From Hyphomicrobium sp. (GTDB lineage: Bacteria > Pseudomonadota > Alphaproteobacteria > Rhizobiales > Hyphomicrobiaceae), in NCBI GenBank assembly GCA_022844105.1, contig JALHMJ010000014.1, forward strand, positions 1-64,000: 64,000 nucleotides of DNA, read 5' to 3'. Numbering within the stretch: the stretch's first letter is position 1; every line of letters begins with the position of its first letter. Below, in pieces: positions 17,685 through 26,482 of this stretch. The position numbers were made by a program, and so were the translations under genes. A model generated the notes under the pieces. The model was not told where the DNA came from. It was given only the letters and a program-made list of their open reading frames with translations, and did not search any database.

Positions 17685-20600
17685 CCCAACTCAACAGGTC
17701 CGTCGAGGTCCGCGCTTCCATCATCGACAAGTTCCGACGCGACCTCGTGGGACCAAATCCCGCGCCTAGTGATCCGGATTTGCAAGCGGAGAGACTAAGC
17801 GAACAACCTTCGCGTTGGTATCTGACAGGCTTTCTCGCCCCCCACCACGATACATCCGAAGTTGTTGAGGAAGAGGCCGATCCCGCCCATCAAAACGAGA
17901 TGGAGATCGAATCTGAGGCGCCCGAAGCTAGTGGTGGCGGCGGGGCCGCTGGCGATCGCGAACAGCCGGATCAGCCATCCACGGCGCGCAGGTTTCACCC
18001 CTCCGCGATCGGGCTAACTGTGCTGCTTCCCGCTGATGTCAGCGAGATCGAAGCGCTTGTCTCGTGGGGCGACTATCGCACCGAACCACCGATCGAAAAA
18101 TTCCTTCTCGAAACACATGATCAGGCCAAAGGCGCAGATCAACGCAAGGCGCCTGAAGTCCAATGGGTTCGTGTGCCTCGCCAGGAAACTATTCGGATAA
18201 AAATCAAGGATGGCCGCGAGCACGCAATCATCATTCCAAATAGTGAGACGGCCCAGTTTCCCGGCGGCGCACTTGAGCTCGACTATCATGCGCGTAGCTA
18301 TGAACTTACGCTTCCAGACGATTCCAAGATGCGGGTTCGCGCCCTCACTGTGTTCCTCGTCAACCGTCGCAGGCAGATCAGACGTCGCTACGAAAACCTG
18401 AGTTACATTTTCCAGGCGCGGATCGAGCTGTGTTGCGATCAAGGATTTGTGCCGCGTTACGATCTATCCGCGATCACCAGTGACGATCCGGATCAACGCA
18501 CCGCCGATCTGCACTACCGCGATGTGAAAGAGTTCGGTGTTGGCCGCAACACGTCGGCAGGCTGGGAGACTGCGGAAGTCGTTCGCCGGATCTGGACCGA
18601 TCCGTTGCCTTGCGCTGAGGTCGAGCGTGTGGCTCCACGAGAGAAGGGGCTTGATGGCGTCGAGTTCGAGATGGAGGCTCTTGCGGCGCTAGCGTCTGCA
18701 AGTGCTGACGCACTTCACGCAGCCCTAAGCCCCCTCCCGGATCTTTATGCTGATTGGATCAAGCACCAGCCTGCGAAGGTGGCATCCGAGTCCATGAGAC
18801 GCCGCCAAACGGCTGCGGAACTCGTAGCGGCAATGAGCATGGCGCAGAATCGCATCTCTGCGGGCATCGAGCTCTTGCGTCGCGACGACAACGCACGCCT
18901 CGCGTTTCGCATTATGAATGAGGCGATCGCGCGCGCCGCCCGGCATCGTAACGCCGGAAAGGACCGCGATCCTGCTGCCGAAAAGTCGCCAAAGTGGCGA
19001 CCCTTCCAGCTTGCATTCATCTTGCTGAACCTGTCAGGGTTGGTCGACAAGATCCACGATGACCGTGAGATCGTCGACCTGTTGTTTTTCCCGACCGGCG
19101 GCGGCAAAACGGAAGCCTACCTCGGGCTGGCCGCATTCTCGATCGCACATCGGCGGATCTCGCACCCTGGCCTTACAGGCGCCGGCGTCACCGTTATCAT
19201 GCGGTACACACTTCGACTGCTTACGCTCGACCAACTTGGTCGAGCGGCCGGCGTCATCTGCGCACTGGAGTTAGCGCGATCGGGTGATGCCTATAAACTC
19301 CCTGACGGACGGCGCATACTTGGCGATTGGCCGATCGAAATCGGGCTGTGGGTCGGCTCTGACGCCTCACCGAACCGGCTGGGCGGGACCAATGACACCG
19401 GCGATCACACAGCCGTCACCCGCGTCCGCAAGTACCGCGATGGTCGTGACAGGAAGGCTCCTGCGCCAATCAAGGCTTGCCCATGGTGCGGCACTGAATT
19501 CACGCGACAGTCTTTTGCCTGTGTGCCGAACGACCGTACCCCACACAATCTTGAAATTAGATGTGCGAACCCACGTTGCGATTTCACTGGAGACCGCGCG
19601 CTCCCCATTCTGACAGTCGATGAGCCGATTTATCGGCGTTTGCCAGCCTTTCTGGTCGCAACGATCGACAAGTTCGCGGGGCTACCTTTCGTAGGCGAAA
19701 CGGGAGCGTTTTTCGGGCACGTCAATCGGTCGGATGGCGACAAAGGGTTCGTAGGGGCATCCAAACCGGGCTTCGGCCGGCCGCTCGCCGCCGAGCTACT
19801 ACCGCCTGATCTGATCATTCAGGATGAGCTTCATCTTATCTCAGGCCCGCTGGGCACAGTGGCGGGGCTCTACGAGACTGCCATCGACCAGCTTGCGATG
19901 CGTGAAATCGATGGGCACCGCGTCCGGCCCAAAATTGTTGCCTCGACCGCAACGGTTCGACGTGCCAGCGCACAGATCCGCGCCCTATTCGATCGCGCCG
20001 AAACGCACATTTTTCCACCACCTGGCGTAAACCGCACAGATAGTTTCTTCGCTGAGACAGTGCCTTCGTCTCAAGATCCGGCCCGGCTCTACCTCGGCGT
20101 TGCCGCCCAAGGACGCGGACCGAAGCTCGTATTTTTGCGTTCCTTGACAACACTTCTGGCCGCATCTCAGAGCGAGTTTGCGCTACTGGGCAAGCCGGCT
20201 GACCCCTATCTCACAGCGCTCTGTTATTTCAATGCTCTCAAAGAGCTTGGCGGCGCCCGGCGGATTGTCGAAGACGAAGTCCGCGATCGCACTGCCCGAT
20301 ACGGCACGCAGCGTCGCAGAATAAGTCCAACAGATCAGCCTTTTGCGGACCGCAGGATCAGAGAGCCGTTGGAGCTGACATCGCGCGTCTCTACTGACCA
20401 AGTGGCAGAAGCCAAGAAACGTCTTGAGGTGGAGTTCGGCGGCGACGGCGATCCTGTGGACGTCGCGCTCGCAACCAATATGATTTCGGTCGGACTGGAC
20501 ATCACTCGGCTCGGGCTAATGGTGGTCCAAGGACAACCTAAAACAGCCGCCGAATACATTCAGGCAACTAGCCGCGTCGGACGCGATCATAATCGCCCCG

Positions 20601-21169
20601 GCATCGTGGTCGCAGTGCTCAATCTGCACAAGCCCCGAGATCGGACTCACTTCGAACATTTCCGACAGTTTCACGCCACGTTCTATCGCGCAGTCGAAGC
20701 AACAAGTGTGACGCCTTGGGCCGCACGCGCGTTGGATCGCGCGCTTGCAGCAATCGTCGTCGCTGCCGCCCGGCATTTAGACCCCGCGTTCACGCCAGAA
20801 GACGGGGTAGAACGAATTGCGAGCAATCCGGCTCTACAGGCGCGTGTGATTGACGCCATCGCAGATCGAGGAGGTATCTCCGCAGCGGGTGGGCGCGTCG
20901 CTTTGGAGCGCGCAGTGGCCGATGTGATTGCAAGTTGGGAAACCACTGTGGGGCATGCGACGGCCAACGGCTCATCTATCTCCTATTCACGCCAAAGGGG
21001 TATCACAACGCACCTCCTGCGTGACCCGCTCGACTCCGCTCTCGAAAACCTTCCTCCAGAGCATCGCCTGTTCACAGCAGGTCGATCGATGCGTGACGTC
21101 GAGCCGAGTGTCGTACTCAAAGTTCGAGATCCGTTTGGTCGTGTAATTGCCAACGCCGAGGATACCTGA
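17681..21169 (+). CDS. drmA: DISARM helicase DrmA
   Basis: A 1,162-residue protein with an unusual helicase core. Walker A (FPTGGGKTEAY) is near residue 470, a zinc-ribbon-like pair (CPWC ... CANPRC) near 598-630, the Walker B/DE-box in the segment QDELHL near 713, and the motif VI stretch TSRVGRD near 962. An acidic low-complexity stretch with Gly repeats lies near residues 65-100. DrmA together with DrmB forms the core of DISARM and is required for phage blocking. The gene overlaps the PIN gene by four bases and shares one base with drmB, a layout typical of coupled translation. Confidence 0.9.
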   Translation: MTQLNRSVEVRASIIDKFRRDLVGPNPAPSDPDLQAERLSEQPSRWYLTGFLAPHHDTSEVVEEEADPAHQNEMEIESEAPEASGGGGAAGDREQPDQPSTARRFHPSAIGLTVLLPADVSEIEALVSWGDYRTEPPIEKFLLETHDQAKGADQRKAPEVQWVRVPRQETIRIKIKDGREHAIIIPNSETAQFPGGALELDYHARSYELTLPDDSKMRVRALTVFLVNRRRQIRRRYENLSYIFQARIELCCDQGFVPRYDLSAITSDDPDQRTADLHYRDVKEFGVGRNTSAGWETAEVVRRIWTDPLPCAEVERVAPREKGLDGVEFEMEALAALASASADALHAALSPLPDLYADWIKHQPAKVASESMRRRQTAAELVAAMSMAQNRISAGIELLRRDDNARLAFRIMNEAIARAARHRNAGKDRDPAAEKSPKWRPFQLAFILLNLSGLVDKIHDDREIVDLLFFPTGGGKTEAYLGLAAFSIAHRRISHPGLTGAGVTVIMRYTLRLLTLDQLGRAAGVICALELARSGDAYKLPDGRRILGDWPIEIGLWVGSDASPNRLGGTNDTGDHTAVTRVRKYRDGRDRKAPAPIKACPWCGTEFTRQSFACVPNDRTPHNLEIRCANPRCDFTGDRALPILTVDEPIYRRLPAFLVATIDKFAGLPFVGETGAFFGHVNRSDGDKGFVGASKPGFGRPLAAELLPPDLIIQDELHLISGPLGTVAGLYETAIDQLAMREIDGHRVRPKIVASTATVRRASAQIRALFDRAETHIFPPPGVNRTDSFFAETVPSSQDPARLYLGVAAQGRGPKLVFLRSLTTLLAASQSEFALLGKPADPYLTALCYFNALKELGGARRIVEDEVRDRTARYGTQRRRISPTDQPFADRRIREPLELTSRVSTDQVAEAKKRLEVEFGGDGDPVDVALATNMISVGLDITRLGLMVVQGQPKTAAEYIQATSRVGRDHNRPGIVVAVLNLHKPRDRTHFEHFRQFHATFYRAVEATSVTPWAARALDRALAAIVVAAARHLDPAFTPEDGVERIASNPALQARVIDAIADRGGISAAGGRVALERAVADVIASWETTVGHATANGSSISYSRQRGITTHLLRDPLDSALENLPPEHRLFTAGRSMRDVEPSVVLKVRDPFGRVIANAEDT

Positions 21170-23040
21170 TGAGCTCTAAGAACCAGCAGCGGCTCAGCCA
21201 GCTCATCACGACTTTTGGCCCAGGCTCTATGATCGATCTGCCGACGCGATCAGTTATCGTAGGCGGCCTAAACCGTTGGCAAATGCGGAACAATACATGG
21301 AAGGCGATCAGCGAACCGCGGCTGGTTGCACTGCTACAGAAGTTCCTGTCCCAGGAAGGTCGAATTGCGCCCGATACAGTCATCACCCTACGCACTCCGC
21401 CGATTGAAATTGATGCTCTCAGAGGACGTGAGCCCGATGGCATCGAAGTATTCGTGTTTCCAAAGTGGTTTACATGCGAGCACATCGAAACCATACCGAA
21501 CGCTAACCCAGAGAGACTGGGGCGGCGTCTCGTCGAATGGCGAGATCTCGAGCCCGCCGGCGGCAAGAGGAAGTACAGAACACCGGGCAAGCTCTCGGAC
21601 GTGACGCCCATTCGATTTGTTGCAGCGTGCAAGAAGGCACACATCCAGGATATCGACTGGCGATGGGTCCTGCATCGTGGTGTTGCGTGTCGCCAGCAAA
21701 TGTGGATTGAAGAGCGGGGAACGAGCGCTGATCCGGCCGATACTTTGATCAGTTGTGAGTGCGGCCGCCCGTCGCTATCGCTGCAACAGGCGTTTGTGCC
21801 GGGAAGTCTTGGAACTTGTCATGGCGAAAGGCCATGGCTCGGAACGGATGTCCGTGAAACCTGCACCGAAGATCTCAAGCTACTAACGCGTACGGCGACA
21901 AACACCTACTTCCCGCAAGTCGTAACGATCATATCCCTTCCTTCCGGCGACGATGACCTAAGCAAAATTGTTGCCAGGAATGAGACCGATTTATCGCGCG
22001 TAAACTCCGAAGAAGACCTTCGCAATGCGCTAAAATTTAATCAGAAGTTGGATGAGGCATTTCGCGGACATAACCCGACTGAAATCTATTCGCGCATACT
22101 GAGCCTGCGACGCCAAGCTGTCTCCGACGCAGAGGCCCCGCCACAGTTGGCCGAGTTCGATCGCCTTGCATCTAGTCAACCAGTGATTGGAGAGAACAGT
22201 CCGGCTTCGGTGCTTTTTGCAGAAACACTGGCGCGACCCCTCTGGGATAACAACGCCTCGACAGATATGGCCTTCGTGAAGAACCTCGTCGCCGTTCATC
22301 GCGTGCGTGAGGTGATGTGCCAGTATGGCTTTACTCGGTTCGAAGCGGCGCCGACCATTATCGAAGAGGAGTTTGAGGACATTAGACTTGCAGTCGATGG
22401 AGCGCCTCTTGGCGACCCGATCGAATGGCTGCCGGCGATCGAACAATTCGGCGAAGGGTTCTTCATCCACGTTGACGGTCTAGTCATAGCGGACTGGCTT
22501 GGAAGACCAGGCGTCCAAGCTAGAGCAGAAGAGCTTGGAAAGGGGTTCGCTCGCTGGAGAGCTTCGCAAAATGGCGCATCGAGTGGCAGATTTCCGGGTG
22601 TGGAGTATGTTCTGCTGCATAGTCTTGCTCATGCATTGATGATCGAGGTGGCGCTTGACTGTGGATACCCAGCTAGCTCTGTGAAAGAGAGAATTTACGC
22701 TATGCGTGACCCAGCTCTGGGGCCAGAGACGGGCCGGTATGGCATTATGCTCTATACCGCTTCGGCTGGCGCGCAAGGAACGCTAGGCGGACTGGTTGGT
22801 GCAGCAGTACGGCTGCCCCAGATTCTGAAAGGCGCCTTGCAGCGCCTTGAAGTGTGCTCCAACGATCCAATTTGTTCCGACCACAAGCCGGATGATCGCA
22901 ATGACGACCGCGCTCTTCACGGCGCGGCGTGCCATGGCTGCCTCTTGGTTGCCGAGACGAGCTGTGAACGAAGGAATCTGCTTCTTGATAGAGCCCTGCT
23001 CATCGATACGATCGCGACAAACACTGCGGCGTTCTTCTAG
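21169..23040 (+). CDS. drmB: DISARM protein DrmB (DUF1998)
   Basis: A 623-residue protein with the DrmB-type N-terminus (SQLITTFGPGSMIDLPT) and a C-terminal DUF1998 domain. The latter contains the helical LLHSLAHALMIE segment near residue 484 and a cysteine cluster (CSNDPICSDH, AACHGCLLV, TSCERRN) near 562-605 that should bind zinc. DrmB partners DrmA as the core DISARM complex. Its ATG overlaps the drmA stop by one base. In described systems a phospholipase-D gene, drmC, often follows; here the next gene is unrelated. Confidence 0.9.
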   Translation: MSSKNQQRLSQLITTFGPGSMIDLPTRSVIVGGLNRWQMRNNTWKAISEPRLVALLQKFLSQEGRIAPDTVITLRTPPIEIDALRGREPDGIEVFVFPKWFTCEHIETIPNANPERLGRRLVEWRDLEPAGGKRKYRTPGKLSDVTPIRFVAACKKAHIQDIDWRWVLHRGVACRQQMWIEERGTSADPADTLISCECGRPSLSLQQAFVPGSLGTCHGERPWLGTDVRETCTEDLKLLTRTATNTYFPQVVTIISLPSGDDDLSKIVARNETDLSRVNSEEDLRNALKFNQKLDEAFRGHNPTEIYSRILSLRRQAVSDAEAPPQLAEFDRLASSQPVIGENSPASVLFAETLARPLWDNNASTDMAFVKNLVAVHRVREVMCQYGFTRFEAAPTIIEEEFEDIRLAVDGAPLGDPIEWLPAIEQFGEGFFIHVDGLVIADWLGRPGVQARAEELGKGFARWRASQNGASSGRFPGVEYVLLHSLAHALMIEVALDCGYPASSVKERIYAMRDPALGPETGRYGIMLYTASAGAQGTLGGLVGAAVRLPQILKGALQRLEVCSNDPICSDHKPDDRNDDRALHGAACHGCLLVAETSCERRNLLLDRALLIDTIATNTAAFF

Positions 23041-23112
23041 ATGAAGATCGAATCCGCATAGTTTTCGTTATGGAGTTTTATCTGAACATTCGCGTTGTGT
23101 AGGCTCGCCATC

Positions 23113-24234
23113 ATGGCCCAACATCTTCCCGGAAAAGTTGCCCGTCTCATCTCTGACTTCCTGACGATTGGCGAGTTGACGACGTTAATCGAACACGAGA
23201 TGGAAAAGCGCATTGTTGCGAGGCATGGGCTTGTCAAATTGGATGCACTGCTGACCCTGGTGGCGCGCCTCAAGAACGACATTCGTGATGCCCTCCCGCC
23301 CGTACAGAAGAGCCGGGTCGGGCCTTTGGTGGACCTGATCGCTCGGCTGCGCAAAGATCTCGAAAAGAGCGACATGGCAACCGGCCGTGATGCACTAGCA
23401 GCGCATGCCTTGCACCTCGACCTGATGCGGATCGTCGATGCCTGGAAATGCATGGGTGAAACGACTTATGGTGTGCTGGCTTCTGATCTCAAGGAGATCG
23501 ATGCCGAACTGCTTCGGCTCGCAAGCAGCTTTCCTGCTGCCCTGATTTATACTGGTGCTTCCACGTTTCATGTCGAGCAAGGGTGGCAGGCGCTATGGCG
23601 CGATGACACCTATCTCGGCGATCCAACCCGGCCCAGGCTTGCAAACATTTGTCCGGGGCTCGCAACGGCCGGACTCGTTGCGCCGCTGCCTGGAGGACAT
23701 CCAGCCCAGGACGTGACGATCCGAGCAACCGGAATTGCCACGTTTCTGCGGCAGGTGCGGATCATGCTGCAGGCAGTGAACCGCGGGAGCGAGGTAGAGC
23801 GCTTGTTCGCAGAGATGATGTTGAACGATTATTGCGCGCTGTGGGAGTTGCTCTTTGTCTCAGGCTTGAAGAACGAGCACGGCAACGTCGATCTCTGCGT
23901 ACTGGACCACTGGACAAAAGATGGCTGGCGCGGAGCGTCATGCCTTGATGCGCTGAAGAAATTCCCGCATCCGAATCTCGGCGCATGGCAGCAAACACGG
24001 AACAAGGCGACGGCTCATGTCGATGCGGATGCCGACATCTGGACGGCCAATCTAAACCATTGGCCGATGACGGTCGATGAGTTGATCGACGAAGTCCTGC
24101 GCGTCATCGAAGCTGCGAGAAATTGTGCCGCTCTTGATATTCGCTCCAAGGTCTTCTTCGTCCCGCCGACCCAACTTGGTAGTGACGTTGCGGGACTTTC
24201 TAGCCAGGAGGGCCGATACTGGAAAGACGGCTGA
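23113..24234 (+). CDS. HEPN-like protein in the usual drmC position
   Basis: A 373-residue protein, last gene of the DISARM locus. I chose ATG 23113 (MAQHLPGK). The N-terminal half is helical; the C-terminal third contains TRNKATAHVDAD with R296 and H302, an Rx5H motif as in HEPN-fold proteins, ahead of further helices. I see no HKD motif (HxKxxxxD), so it is not the phospholipase DrmC. It may be an AbiV-like or other HEPN accessory. The gap to drmB is 72 bases, so it may have its own promoter. A hairpin immediately after the stop probably ends the operon. Confidence 0.65.
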   Translation: MAQHLPGKVARLISDFLTIGELTTLIEHEMEKRIVARHGLVKLDALLTLVARLKNDIRDALPPVQKSRVGPLVDLIARLRKDLEKSDMATGRDALAAHALHLDLMRIVDAWKCMGETTYGVLASDLKEIDAELLRLASSFPAALIYTGASTFHVEQGWQALWRDDTYLGDPTRPRLANICPGLATAGLVAPLPGGHPAQDVTIRATGIATFLRQVRIMLQAVNRGSEVERLFAEMMLNDYCALWELLFVSGLKNEHGNVDLCVLDHWTKDGWRGASCLDALKKFPHPNLGAWQQTRNKATAHVDADADIWTANLNHWPMTVDELIDEVLRVIEAARNCAALDIRSKVFFVPPTQLGSDVAGLSSQEGRYWKDG

Positions 24235-24267
24235 GCCTAATTTGCTAGCGTCGGCAAAGTTAGGTTC
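24233..24267 (+). terminator. Hairpin at the end of the DISARM operon
   Basis: An inverted repeat starting in the stop codon (GAGCCTAATTTGC at 24233-24245 with GCAAAGTTAGGTTC at 24254-24267, one bulge and one G-T pair) forms a stem of about 13 base pairs with an eight-base loop. No T-run follows, so termination efficiency is uncertain. The remaining 180 bases to the convergent ABC-3C operon show nothing else. Confidence 0.4.
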
Positions 24268-24446
24268 GCATGAGGCACAACGGACCGCACTGCTTTGCAC
24301 CGCTCGTCAACAAGCGCATTGACCCTTTGCAAAAAGATGAGTTAATCGACCGCTAGATTGCATGAGCGGACATCAGACGATGTTCTGCTAGGGCCCGAGC
24401 TTACAGAATTTTCCGCGAATGGAAGGTGCTCCGTTCGTGACGCAGA

Positions 24447-26219
24447 CTAGAACTGAAATCCGAAGAGCCCGCCCTTCTCATCTGCGTCGGACAGCCTGGG
24501 TTGTGCGATTACTTTGGAGCGATCGAAATCTTCAGGGAACGGCAGTTTGTCGTAGATGTCTGAGTTCATCGCTACGATGTACTGCCCGCCTAGCTGTTGC
24601 GTGAGTTCTCGCCCCATCATGATGGCCTTGGAGACTTGCCGTTCGTCGACGCCGTCAAACAAATGGCTGTCGTGGAATAGGAAGCCGGGCCCTCGCTTCT
24701 TCTGCAGCGCTATCGTGAAAAGAGCGTAGTCGAAGCAGAAGATTTCCATCTGAGCAATTCCGCCCCCGCGATCGCCTTGTATCGAGATCCTAAATTCGGG
24801 ACCGTTGTCGGTGGCATCGACTACGAAGCCGCCTTGGCGATCGGAATAGAGCTCCTGTATGGCTTTCGATATGATCAGGATGAATGAATTGAGCGTTTCG
24901 ATATTTCGCGCGTGGTCGATCTGCAGCCTCTTCTTGACGTTAGCGCGATCTATGTCGAGTTCAGTGGACTCGCTCTCTAGGGCCTCTGCCGCTTTGTATC
25001 GCTCCCGTAGCGAGGCTTCTTCCGCCTGTAAGCTCGCCAGGTGCTTCTGCAGGTCGACGAAGTCTTCAAGGGCTCCGCTGCCATCGAGGTCTCGTAGGAT
25101 TTGGCTGCGTTCCGCATCGAGGTCGAATTTCGAAGCCTCACCGGCGGCAATCTGAGCCTCTACGTCTCGGATCTCGCCGCTGAGGTGATGCCTGCGGTTC
25201 TCCACTACGGACTTATGGAATCTCTCGACGTCCTCGAAGCGGCGGCGGACGGCTTCTGGCAGCTCTATGCCGATGGCTTCGTATACGCGCATGACGTCTT
25301 CGCGTTGCGCAGGGGATTCGTTTTCGAGCGCTTGCCTGAGATGGATGAGCCGCTCCTTGAGAGACACCGCTCGGCGCTCGATGGCTTGCATTTCGGCTTT
25401 CGCGCGTGCCGCTCGGTCGGACATCTCGCGGTACGATTCGACGACGCGGAACTGTCGCAACTGTTCTCTCAGATCCTTCGCTTTGGCTTCAGCGACAGCG
25501 AGGGCCGGTCGCAGCTGCGCGACGGTACCGATGACCGTGCTGAGGGTGCCACCAGCGGCCGATTTCTTCAGCTCTTCGAGCGAGCGTTCACGATCCCTGA
25601 CGCGCTGCAATTCGAGTGGAATGCGCCAATCGAGGCCTAAGATATAGGATAGGTTCTCTTGGTAGTCCCACCGCGATTGGCTCGCACTGGATTTCTCAGG
25701 CGTGACGAAGCCGCCCGAGTTATGCCGGCGAGCGAAATAGCCGAAGAGCGGGCGGAAGCCCGGCGTGAATGACTCGTCGTATTCAGTGCCGCTCAGATGG
25801 CGGGGAAAGCCGAAGAATCGGTGAGCCAGGATCTCCTTCCATTGCTCATTGGAGATGTACGTCTGTCCCGTCTTACCGTCTGTCTTTAGGGAGGCCTTGA
25901 ATTTGGCAGCGTCGGACTTCGAGATCCAGATGCGGGAGGCGTCTTTCCCCCTCCGCCCGATCTCGACGACCTCAGTGCCGATCTGAAGCTTCCCATAGAA
26001 AGTATGACGCTCCAGCGCGGGGTTTCTTAAAAGGGTGCCTTTCTCGGCTTTCGAGCCGTATAGGAAGTTGACGATCTCAATGAGGCTCGTCTTACCGGCG
26101 CTGTTGCGAGTCTTCTTGTCATTGGATTTGGAGGACTTGTCCGCCAGGATGACGTTGAGACCGGCATGGAACACGACGGTTTTGAATGTCGAAAGATCGC
26201 TTGCGATGCTGAAGATCAT
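24447..26219 (-). CDS. ABC-3C ATPase subunit (DUF2326, SMC-like)
   Basis: A 590-residue SMC/RecF-type ABC ATPase. It begins MIFSIASDL, has a Walker A (NSAGKTSL) at about residues 39-46, a long coiled-coil middle (about 200-420), and a C-terminal DUF2326 region with FLFHDSHLFDG and the signature-like QMEIFCFDYALF. These are features of the ATPase of ABC-three-component systems, predicted nucleoprotein-conflict (defence) systems. The start at 26219 is chosen because it overlaps the stop of the middle gene by four bases and the longer frame has no conserved look. It is the third gene of the operon. Confidence 0.85.
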   Translation of the reverse strand: MIFSIASDLSTFKTVVFHAGLNVILADKSSKSNDKKTRNSAGKTSLIEIVNFLYGSKAEKGTLLRNPALERHTFYGKLQIGTEVVEIGRRGKDASRIWISKSDAAKFKASLKTDGKTGQTYISNEQWKEILAHRFFGFPRHLSGTEYDESFTPGFRPLFGYFARRHNSGGFVTPEKSSASQSRWDYQENLSYILGLDWRIPLELQRVRDRERSLEELKKSAAGGTLSTVIGTVAQLRPALAVAEAKAKDLREQLRQFRVVESYREMSDRAARAKAEMQAIERRAVSLKERLIHLRQALENESPAQREDVMRVYEAIGIELPEAVRRRFEDVERFHKSVVENRRHHLSGEIRDVEAQIAAGEASKFDLDAERSQILRDLDGSGALEDFVDLQKHLASLQAEEASLRERYKAAEALESESTELDIDRANVKKRLQIDHARNIETLNSFILIISKAIQELYSDRQGGFVVDATDNGPEFRISIQGDRGGGIAQMEIFCFDYALFTIALQKKRGPGFLFHDSHLFDGVDERQVSKAIMMGRELTQQLGGQYIVAMNSDIYDKLPFPEDFDRSKVIAQPRLSDADEKGGLFGFQF

Positions 26220-26482
26220 CGCGGGCCTTCCTTGATTGTGCCGAGAGTCGCGATCAGTCCGTCGTCCAGCATCTCGATAGCGCGTATCGCGAAGAGGAAG
26301 CTGATGGCGAGGGTGAACCAATCGAAGGTGAGATTTCCGTGCTCTTCTTCGGACGGCGACGGAGCGCGTAGTTGTTCCCAGACCTCGGAGACGCTTCGAG
26401 GGCTTTCGAGTTGGAGCAATATCCTCGACCCGACTGTGATCAGCGCTCGATCCTCAGGCAGGTGCTTGCTGGGTAGGATCAT
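26216..26482 (-). CDS. ABC-3C middle component
   Basis: An 88-residue small protein between the effector-like gene and the ATPase, overlapping each by four bases. It starts MILPSKHLPEDRALITVG and has a helical C-terminal half (LAISFLFAIRAIEML). The position, size and IxPxKHL-like beginning fit the middle component of ABC-three-component systems. Its biochemical role is unknown; it may bridge the ATPase and the effector. The identity depends strongly on context. Confidence 0.75.
   Translation of the reverse strand: MILPSKHLPEDRALITVGSRILLQLESPRSVSEVWEQLRAPSPSEEEHGNLTFDWFTLAISFLFAIRAIEMLDDGLIATLGTIKEGPR

Noticed and set aside
23113-24234. Possible drmC (phospholipase D) gene
   Set aside because: The HxKxxxxD motif of this family is not present; an HEPN-like motif is seen instead.
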